Assembly (NCBI GenBank): GCA_028877005.1
Contig: JAGWPI010000346.1
Span: 1 to 7,126 of the forward strand
From: Bacteroidota bacterium
GTDB lineage: Bacteria > Bacteroidota > Bacteroidia > Chitinophagales > Chitinophagaceae
Reading direction: 5' to 3'
Length of the DNA: 7,126 bases
Shown: in pieces, positions 1-5,036 of the stretch
Position numbering within the stretch: position 1 is the stretch's first letter
How the letters are laid out: every line of letters starts with the position of its first letter
Notes under the pieces: model-generated
Told to the model about the DNA's origin: nothing
What the model saw: only the letters and a program-made list of their open reading frames with translations
Database searches by the model: none
Program-made: the position numbers and the translations under genes

Positions 1-770
1 AAAATAGGTGATTCAGCATTGGTAGCCACAATAATTACATCTGCTTTTTCTGCTAAAAGTGGAAGTGTTTGATAAGTGGCAGATCCAATACCTAATTCGG
101 CAGCTAGCTCGGCTGCTTTTTCGTTGGTTCTGTTAATGAGGGTAATATTTGTTGTGTCTAAATAATCAATTAAATTTTTACAGGTGTTTTTCCCAATTTT
201 TCCGGTACCAATTAATAAAATATTTTTTTGTGGTATAGCAGGAAGATGTTCTTTTAAATATTGTATGGCTGCAAAAGAAACAGATACGGTACCACCGCTT
301 AAAGCAGTTTTATTTTTAATATTTTTGGAAGAATGCAATACTGTATTAAACAATCTTTCTAAAAAAGAGCCAACTAATCCATGCTCTTTAGCAAATTTTA
401 CTGCTAATTTCATTTGTCCTACAATTTCATAGTCGCCCAGAATTTGAGAGTCTAGTCCAGCGCCAACTGCAAAAATATGCGCAATAGCTTCTTTCTCTCT
501 TTTAATATAGCATCGTTCCAAAAATACTTCTTTAGAGCCCACTGTTTCGCTGCATAGCAAGTTAATTAGGTCTGAGGCTTGTGAAGCAATGCCATATATT
601 TCTGTTCTATTGCAAGTACTTAATATTACCAACTCCTTTACGGAGTAAGTGGCTGCTTTTTGTAAAATATTTGCATATTGTTCAGTACCTATGGCAAATT
701 GACCTCTTACAGAAGCATCTGTTTTTTTGTAATTAATACCTATGGCAAAAAAATTCAATAAATTTATCAT
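1..770 (-). CDS. hemA: Glutamyl-tRNA reductase, 3' end cut by the window edge
   Basis: This enzyme reduces glutamyl-tRNA(Glu) with NADPH to glutamate-1-semialdehyde, the committed step of the C5 tetrapyrrole pathway, in the cytoplasm. I translated the minus strand by hand: 256 complete codons are present, open to the left edge, so the C-terminal dimerisation domain is missing. The catalytic domain carries STCNRTE with the nucleophilic Cys at residue 53. It is followed by the family block H98-IFAVGAGLDSQILGD and GQMK at 118-121. The NADPH-binding Rossmann fold starts at ILLIGTGKIG (about 184-193) and continues with INRTNEKA and DVIIVATNAESP. The start is firm: an in-frame TAA lies at 780-782, just upstream of the ATG at 768-770. 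The gene is transcribed divergently from hemH and probably shares control with hemN (see the operator at 835-850). All key residues visible in this part are intact. Confidence 0.97.
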   Translation of the reverse strand, partial: MINLLNFFAIGINYKKTDASVRGQFAIGTEQYANILQKAATYSVKELVILSTCNRTEIYGIASQASDLINLLCSETVGSKEVFLERCYIKREKEAIAHIFAVGAGLDSQILGDYEIVGQMKLAVKFAKEHGLVGSFLERLFNTVLHSSKNIKNKTALSGGTVSVSFAAIQYLKEHLPAIPQKNILLIGTGKIGKNTCKNLIDYLDTTNITLINRTNEKAAELAAELGIGSATYQTLPLLAEKADVIIVATNAESPI

Positions 771-804
771 CTGCTGGTCTTAAGTATGTTTGCTTTTATA
801 AACG

Positions 805-812
805 CAAAAGTA
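805..812 (-). promoter_or_regulatory. Predicted hemA promoter, -7 box
   Basis: The minus strand reads TACTTTTG, an exact match to the Bacteroidota -7 consensus TAnnTTTG. Transcription would start near 801, giving a leader of about 30 nt before the hemA ATG. The expected -33 TTG box is not convincing: only a TTTC lies about 16 bp upstream. This fits an activator-dependent promoter and the dyad centred 34 bp upstream. The start site is inferred, not observed. Confidence 0.5.
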
Positions 813-834
813 TTCTGCTTGGATGGCAGAAATG

Positions 835-850
835 TATGACTTAAGTCATG
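835..850. promoter_or_regulatory. Candidate operator of hemA: 14-bp perfect palindrome
   Basis: Positions 836-849 read ATGACTTAAGTCAT, a perfect dyad centred at 842.5. Written as TATGA-N6-TCATG it has the TGA-N6-TCA core of CRP/FNR-family operators. It shares ATGA-N6-TCAT with the hemN upstream site at 4938-4953. The centre is 34 bp upstream of the centre of the hemA -7 box, about -41 from the inferred start, where a class II activator binds. The palindrome and the match are seen; the regulator family is inferred. Confidence 0.5.
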
Positions 851-871
851 TCTCTGTCATTTAATTGTCAT
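843..871 (+). repeat. Three GTCAT direct repeats phased at 11 bp (Pho-box-like)
   Basis: GTCAT occurs at 845-849, 856-860 and 867-871, exactly 11 bp apart, so the units lie on one face of the helix. The 7-mers are AAGTCAT, CTGTCAT and TTGTCAT, separated by 4-bp spacers. The last two resemble the PhoB box of enterobacteria (two CTGTCAT-type units with a 4-bp spacer). The first unit is also the right half of the 14-bp palindrome. An OmpR/PhoB-family response regulator is a possible ligand; this is inference from spacing and sequence. Confidence 0.4.
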
Positions 872-890
872 TTTCTTGAATTTGGTAAGA

Positions 891-906
891 TTTTACTGTT
901 TTACTG
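891..906. repeat. Tandem 8-bp repeat TTTTACTG x2
   Basis: Two perfect adjacent copies of TTTTACTG lie in the middle of the hemA-hemH spacer. No function is evident. It may be a slippage duplication or a pair of regulator half-sites. It lies too far upstream of the hemH start to be a core promoter element. Confidence 0.3.
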
Positions 907-1002
907 TACTTTTTTAAGGTTGTTTCAAACCAATTTTAATATTGTAGCGTTGATAAGCAGAATAAAACAAGAATAACCTGTTTAAAACAATTTTTGAAAT
1001 AA

Positions 1003-1010
1003 TACATTTG
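1003..1010 (+). promoter_or_regulatory. Predicted hemH operon promoter, -7 box
   Basis: TACATTTG matches TAnnTTTG exactly. Transcription would begin near 1013-1015, leaving a leader of about 12-14 nt before the hemH ATG with no Shine-Dalgarno, as is usual in Bacteroidota. No good -33 TTG lies at normal spacing. An imperfect dyad, AAACAAG-N5-CCTGTTT (965-983, 6 of 7 arm positions paired), is centred about 33 bp upstream of the box and could bind a regulator. Confidence 0.45.
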
Positions 1011-1026
1011 CTAACATTTATTCAAT

Positions 1027-2076
1027 ATGTCCACAATAAAAAAAGGCGTTATTTTAATGAATCTGGGTTCGCCAGATTCAACTTCAGTAAAAGATGTACA
1101 ACATTACTTAAAAGAATTTTTAATGGATGAGCGAGTGATTGATGTGCCGTACTTTTTTCGGCTGCTCCTTATTAAAGGCATCATTGTGCCATTTAGGGCA
1201 CCTAAATCTGCGGAAGCTTATAAAACCATTTGGACAGATGCCGGGTCTCCATTAATTGTTTTAACTCGGCAATTGCAAGATGCTGTTCAAACAAATATTC
1301 ATATACCGGTAACTATTGCCATGCGCTATGGTAATCCTACGCCAGAAGCAGCTTATAAGGCTTTGTTGGATCAGCATCCTGATTTAGAAGAGGTATTATT
1401 GTTTCCGCTCTATCCACATTATGCCATGAGTAGTTATGAAACTGCGGTTGAATATATGAAGGAAGTGCATCAAAAAATGAATTACACATTTCAGTTGCAA
1501 ACCATAAAACCTTATTACAATCATCCGGATTATATTAATGCTTTGGCCAATAGCATTAAGCCATATTTACAACAAGAGCACGATCATATCTTATTCAGTT
1601 ATCACGGTATTCCTGAAAGGCATATTCGCAAAAGCGATACAACGGGATGTCATTGCCTGCAGGTAAAAGATTGTTGCAATGTTCCATCAGTGGCTCATCA
1701 AACCTGTTATCGCCATCAGGTTTTTGAAACAACTAGATTAGTAACTGAAGCATTACAGATTCCCAAGGAAAAATATAGTGTTTCGTTTCAATCTCGTTTG
1801 GGAAAAGGATGGCTACAACCATTTACCGATAAACGCTTAGAAGAAATGCCGAATCAAGGCATTAAAAAACTATTGATTCTTTGCCCGGCTTTTGTGAGTG
1901 ATTGTTTAGAAACATTAGAAGAAATTGCAGAACGTGGCAAAGAAAGTTTTGTGCATGCGGGTGGTGAATTATACACAACTATTCCTTGCTTAAACACACA
2001 ACCAATATGGGTAGCTGCTATTAGTAATTGGATTAATGATTATGAGCAAGGCAAAAAGGAACTGTTACTTAATTAA
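1027..2076 (+). CDS. hemH: Ferrochelatase
   Basis: Ferrochelatase inserts Fe2+ into protoporphyrin IX to make protohaem, the last step of the protoporphyrin-dependent branch. The 349-residue length is normal for the bacterial enzyme. The N-terminal GVILMNLGSPDS (7-18) is the family start. The signature FSYHGIPERHI (190-200) carries the catalytic His193. The second active-site residue is Glu295 in DCLETLEEI. Between these lies a cysteine-rich stretch with C208, C210, C216, C217 and C227, which might bind metal or an Fe-S cluster as in some bacterial ferrochelatases; this is inference. There is no N-terminal signal and no clear C-terminal membrane segment, so a soluble or peripheral cytoplasmic protein is expected. 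It is the first gene of an operon with hemJ (18-bp gap) and the chaN-like gene. The ATG at 1027 fits both the family N-terminus and the promoter just upstream. Confidence 0.97.
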   Translation: MSTIKKGVILMNLGSPDSTSVKDVQHYLKEFLMDERVIDVPYFFRLLLIKGIIVPFRAPKSAEAYKTIWTDAGSPLIVLTRQLQDAVQTNIHIPVTIAMRYGNPTPEAAYKALLDQHPDLEEVLLFPLYPHYAMSSYETAVEYMKEVHQKMNYTFQLQTIKPYYNHPDYINALANSIKPYLQQEHDHILFSYHGIPERHIRKSDTTGCHCLQVKDCCNVPSVAHQTCYRHQVFETTRLVTEALQIPKEKYSVSFQSRLGKGWLQPFTDKRLEEMPNQGIKKLLILCPAFVSDCLETLEEIAERGKESFVHAGGELYTTIPCLNTQPIWVAAISNWINDYEQGKKELLLN

Positions 2077-2094
2077 AAATTTATATTTAATAAC

Positions 2095-2643
2095 ATGTAT
2101 TTTTACCTGAAGGCTGCACATATTATTTTTGTAGTTACTTGGTTTGCAGGGTTATTTTATATGCCTCGTTTATTTATTTATGCTACTGAAGCAGGAGAAA
2201 AACCAGAACCGGCGTGTAACATTCTTCGCAACCAATTGGCTATTATGATGAAGCGTTTGTGGTATGGTATTACTTGGCCTTCGGCTATTATTACTTTTGT
2301 TTTAGGAATTAGTGTTTTGTGGGATGGTAATTGGTGGGCCATTTTATGGAAGCCGGAAGGCAGTTGGCTCATCATAAAACTAGCTTTTGTAGTGTTGCTT
2401 TATGCTTATCATTTTTCATTACAAAAAATTTTAAATGAAGAATTGCGTGGTATATACCGCTATTCCTCCCAACAATTAAGGGTATGGAACGAAGTAGCTA
2501 CTTTGTTTTTATTTGCAATTGTGTTTTTAGCTACGGTTAAACAAAGTATTAGTTTATTTTGGGGTTTCATTTCTTTATTAGCTTTATTATTGGTGTTAAT
2601 AACGGCTATTAAAATTTATAAAATTTTAAGAAAAAATACATAA
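2095..2643 (+). CDS. hemJ: Protoporphyrinogen IX oxidase, HemJ type
   Basis: HemJ is the integral-membrane protoporphyrinogen IX oxidase found in many bacteria that lack HemG and HemY. It makes protoporphyrin IX, the substrate of the ferrochelatase encoded just upstream. The 182-residue protein opens with YLKAAHIIFVVTWFAGLFYMPRLF, the diagnostic first helix, carrying the conserved His9. The other conserved residue, a Lys in the third helix, is Lys95 in WLIIKLAF. Hydrophobic segments lie near residues 5-30, 56-76, 90-107, 134-148 and 152-175, so about five membrane spans; the fifth is a modest C-terminal extension. The region around 31-55 is a cytoplasmic or periplasmic loop rich in charged residues. 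The stop TAA shares its last A with the ATG of the next gene (TAATG), which suggests translational coupling. No Shine-Dalgarno is apparent. Confidence 0.92.
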   Translation: MYFYLKAAHIIFVVTWFAGLFYMPRLFIYATEAGEKPEPACNILRNQLAIMMKRLWYGITWPSAIITFVLGISVLWDGNWWAILWKPEGSWLIIKLAFVVLLYAYHFSLQKILNEELRGIYRYSSQQLRVWNEVATLFLFAIVFLATVKQSISLFWGFISLLALLLVLITAIKIYKILRKNT

Positions 2644-3524
2644 TGTGTTATAAAAAATTACAGCTAACTGTTATTGCCATCTTTACTTTAATTACTGTAT
2701 TTGCTCAAGAAAATATGCAAAATAATTATGTTATATTTGATGTAGCCCAAAATAAAATAATTGATTTTAATGCTTTGGTAAATGCACTAAGTAATACACA
2801 AGTTGTTTTTTTTGGTGAAGATCATAATGATGCAGTGGCGCATGTGTTAGAAGATTCTTTATTTCATGCTTTGGTTCAAACAAAGCAGCAAGTTGCTTTA
2901 TCGTTAGAAATGTTTGAAACGGATTGTCAGGCACCATTAAATGAATATGTGGAAGGATTTATTTCTGAAAAACAATTTTTGTCAAATACTCGACCTTGGA
3001 ATAATTATAGTGATTACAAACCTATGGTTGAAACAGCGAAACAATTTCATTTACAGGTTATTGCTGCCAATGCCCCCAGACGGTATGTAAGTTTAGTGCA
3101 TCAAAAGGGCGTAAATGTGCTTATGCAGTTAGATAAATTATCTAAAAGTTATTTGCCGCCACTACCTTTTTCAGCGGCATCTGAGGCTTATCAGCGCAAA
3201 TTTGAGCAAATTATGGGTGGCCACGAACAATTTAATCAGAATATGTTTGATGCACAGAATTTGTGGGATGCCACTATGGCAAATAGCATTTACCGTTTCT
3301 GGAAACGCAATAAACATTTTACTATTTTTCATGTAAATGGTCGTTTTCATAGTGATAATAAATTGGGTACTTATAGCCGCCTGCAAGCATTATCATTAAA
3401 AATAAAAATAAAAAATATCAGTTGCTTTAGCGATGTACAATTTACTCATCCAAATTGGGATGATTGGAAGCAACAAGCCGATTATATTATTATTACCAAC
3501 CCAGATATCCCTAAATCATTTTAG
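2643..3524 (+). CDS. Secreted ChaN-like haem-binding domain protein
   Basis: The 293-residue protein belongs to the ChaN/DUF399 family (haem-binding uptake, Tiki superfamily). Residues 1-21 form a signal peptide: KK, a hydrophobic core, then cleavage after TVFA before QEN. The product is therefore exported, probably to the periplasm. There is no lipobox, unlike many ChaN proteins annotated as lipoproteins. Domain motifs are FFGEDHND (56-63), LSLEMFE (86-92), ANAPRRY (142-148) and HVNGRFHSD (230-238). Family members fold like the Tiki/EreA group, and Campylobacter ChaN binds haem; which residue ligates haem here is not determined, with His61, His230 and His236 as candidates. The gene overlaps hemJ by one base and follows hemH, so a role in holding or moving haem or porphyrin outside the cytoplasm is plausible. 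A metallopeptidase-like activity is an alternative. Its stop directly abuts the stop of convergent hemN. Confidence 0.85.
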   Translation: MCYKKLQLTVIAIFTLITVFAQENMQNNYVIFDVAQNKIIDFNALVNALSNTQVVFFGEDHNDAVAHVLEDSLFHALVQTKQQVALSLEMFETDCQAPLNEYVEGFISEKQFLSNTRPWNNYSDYKPMVETAKQFHLQVIAANAPRRYVSLVHQKGVNVLMQLDKLSKSYLPPLPFSAASEAYQRKFEQIMGGHEQFNQNMFDAQNLWDATMANSIYRFWKRNKHFTIFHVNGRFHSDNKLGTYSRLQALSLKIKIKNISCFSDVQFTHPNWDDWKQQADYIIITNPDIPKSF

Positions 3525-4898
3525 TTATATAGCCTTGCTAAATTGTGGGTTATGATTTGATTCATGTATATGATTACGTAATAATCTTAAATCAAATGCT
3601 CGACAAATATTTCTTATAAAATGTTTACCTAAGTGTGTTACCGTTAATGTGTTATCCTCTAATTCTACCAAACCATCTAATTCTAATTTTTCTATCTCCG
3701 GAATAACAAATTTGGTAATCATTGCTTCATCTGCATCTTGTAAAATAGTTTCGCCATTGCAACTAATATCTAAAATATATTTTTTAAAATGTTTATCTTC
3801 CTCTGTTAAAACAATTCCCTTTGTTACGGCTAATGTATTGTTACAAACAGCTTCATAATAATTGTGTAATGTTTTTTCATTTTGAGCAAATGCAGTTCCA
3901 ATATCGCTAATGGCTGAAACCCCCAAACCTATCATTTGTTTGGTTTGTTGTGTGGTATACCCCATGAAATTTCGATGAAGTCTTTTTTCTTTTTGTGCTA
4001 TATAAAGTGCATCATTGGGCAAAGCAAAATGGTCCATGCCAATGTCAATGTAGCCGGCTGCTGTAAACATTTCCTTTCCCAATAAATATAATTGCATTTT
4101 AGTATCTGCATTGGGTAAATCGTGCTCATCAAATAAACGTTGCCCTTTACTTGTCCAGGGTACATGTGCATAGCTATAAAATGCAATTCTATCAGGATGC
4201 AATGCTATTGTTTGTTCAATTGTAGTGTGCATGCTTTCAACTGTTTGAAAGGGGAGGCCATAAATTAAATCAAAGTTTACAGAAGTGTATCCTATTTCTC
4301 GCGATAAATTCACTACCCGCTTTACATTTTCTATAGGTTGAATGCGATTAATTATTTTTTGTACCAATGGATTATGATCCTGTATGCCAAAGCTAACTCT
4401 ATTAAACCCTAAATTATATAAGGTTTCTAAATGTTTTTTTGAAGTATTATTAGGATGTCCTTCAAAGCCAAATTCATGTTGAGGGTGCACTTCAACAGTG
4501 GCCAAAATAGAACTAATTAAATAATGTAAGTTTTCTGGTAAAAAAAAAGTGGGTGTTCCCCCTCCCAAATGCAATTCGCGTAATATTGGCTTGTCTTTTA
4601 TTAATTTCAGGTATAGTTGCCACTCTTTTAAAACGGCTGCTATGTATTCTGCTTCTACCTGATGGTTGGTAGTAATTTTTTTGTTACATCCACAATAGGT
4701 ACATAAAGATTCACAAAAGGGCAAATGAATATAAATACTTAGTCCTGATTCATCTTTTTCAAAAGCTGTTTTTACCAATTGCTCCCATGTATTTACAGTA
4801 ATAGTCTCATTCCAAAATGGAACAGTAGGATAACTGGTATATCGCGGAACGGGGATGTTGTATTTTTCTAATAAATGATGATTGACCTGCATACACAT
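3525..4898 (-). CDS. hemN: Oxygen-independent coproporphyrinogen III dehydrogenase (radical SAM)
   Basis: HemN oxidatively decarboxylates two propionates of coproporphyrinogen III to give protoporphyrinogen IX, using two S-adenosylmethionines instead of oxygen. From the ATG at 4898 it has 457 residues, normal for true HemN. The radical-SAM motif CESLCTYCGC places cluster ligands C62, C66 and C69, with the additional C71, and is preceded by IYIHLPF. GGGTPT (112-117) is the SAM-binding glycine motif. PRYTSYP (18-24), NFDLIYGLPFQT and LHRNFMGYTTQ are HemN-specific blocks that separate it from the chaperone HemW. The start is ambiguous. A TTG at 4901 also lies in frame but is unlikely. ATG 4898 or ATG 4892 (giving MQVNHHLL) are both possible, and 4892 would suit the very short leader better. 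An in-frame TAG lies a few codons upstream. The gene is divergent from the amidohydrolase gene. Confidence 0.96.
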   Translation of the reverse strand: MCMQVNHHLLEKYNIPVPRYTSYPTVPFWNETITVNTWEQLVKTAFEKDESGLSIYIHLPFCESLCTYCGCNKKITTNHQVEAEYIAAVLKEWQLYLKLIKDKPILRELHLGGGTPTFFLPENLHYLISSILATVEVHPQHEFGFEGHPNNTSKKHLETLYNLGFNRVSFGIQDHNPLVQKIINRIQPIENVKRVVNLSREIGYTSVNFDLIYGLPFQTVESMHTTIEQTIALHPDRIAFYSYAHVPWTSKGQRLFDEHDLPNADTKMQLYLLGKEMFTAAGYIDIGMDHFALPNDALYIAQKEKRLHRNFMGYTTQQTKQMIGLGVSAISDIGTAFAQNEKTLHNYYEAVCNNTLAVTKGIVLTEEDKHFKKYILDISCNGETILQDADEAMITKFVIPEIEKLELDGLVELEDNTLTVTHLGKHFIRNICRAFDLRLLRNHIHESNHNPQFSKAI

Positions 4899-4908
4899 CA
4901 ATTTTATA

Positions 4909-4916
4909 CAAAGCTA
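4909..4916 (-). promoter_or_regulatory. Predicted hemN promoter, -7 box
   Basis: The minus strand reads TAGCTTTG, an exact TAnnTTTG. The inferred start is near 4903-4906, leaving only about 5-14 nt before ATG 4898 or 4892, so the mRNA would be nearly leaderless. No -33 TTG is found at the usual spacing; the nearest is 38 bp upstream. The dyad centred 33 bp upstream of the box may replace it by binding an activator. Confidence 0.45.
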
Positions 4917-4937
4917 ATTTCTTGTTATAGATTGTAC

Positions 4938-4953
4938 TATGATTATTGTCATA
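4938..4953. promoter_or_regulatory. Candidate operator of hemN, matching the hemA site
   Basis: TATGA-TTATTG-TCATA is an inverted repeat with 5-bp arms and a 6-bp centre, the geometry of CRP/FNR-family operators. Its ATGA-N6-TCAT core equals that of the hemA palindrome. The centre, 4945.5, is 33 bp upstream of the centre of the hemN -7 box, so about -40 from the inferred start. Because hemN serves oxygen-poor conditions, an FNR-like oxygen or redox sensor is an attractive ligand, but nothing in the window encodes one. Confidence 0.45.
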
Positions 4954-4972
4954 CCAATTCATTGCTATAAAA

Positions 4973-4985
4973 GGATACTGTATCC
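4973..4985. promoter_or_regulatory. 13-bp palindrome GGATAC-T-GTATCC
   Basis: A perfect 6-bp inverted repeat with a single central base, in the hemN-amidohydrolase spacer. It lies about 30 bp upstream of the amidohydrolase -7 box, covering or just preceding the -33 region, so it may be an operator of that gene. Its sequence differs from the ATGA-N6-TCAT dyad, implying another regulator. It is too short and has no T-tract, so it is not a terminator. Confidence 0.35.
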
Positions 4986-5005
4986 AATCAATACCTACAA
5001 ATAGC

Positions 5006-5013
5006 TATCTTTA
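5006..5013 (+). promoter_or_regulatory. Possible promoter of the amidohydrolase gene
   Basis: TATCTTTA matches the TAnnTTTG box at all fixed positions except the last. It is the best candidate in the spacer and would give a leader of roughly 20 nt before ATG 5037. No -33 TTG is at the usual distance. Confidence 0.3.
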
Positions 5014-5036
5014 TTATACATTTTTATTGGTTGCTT

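Noticed and set aside
184..432. 82-codon plus-strand open frame
   Set aside because: It lies wholly inside hemA on the opposite strand, and its translation has no family features.
779..784. CTTAAG near the hemA start as a second copy of the operator
   Set aside because: Only the 6-bp centre is shared with the 14-bp palindrome; the ATGA and TCAT arms are absent.
3649..3858. 69-codon plus-strand frame, and other short frames within hemJ, the chaN-like gene and hemN
   Set aside because: They are opposite-strand shadows of well-supported genes with conserved motifs.
5001..5008. 8-bp palindrome ATAGCTAT beside the amidohydrolase -7 box
   Set aside because: Such short AT-rich palindromes are expected by chance in this base composition.
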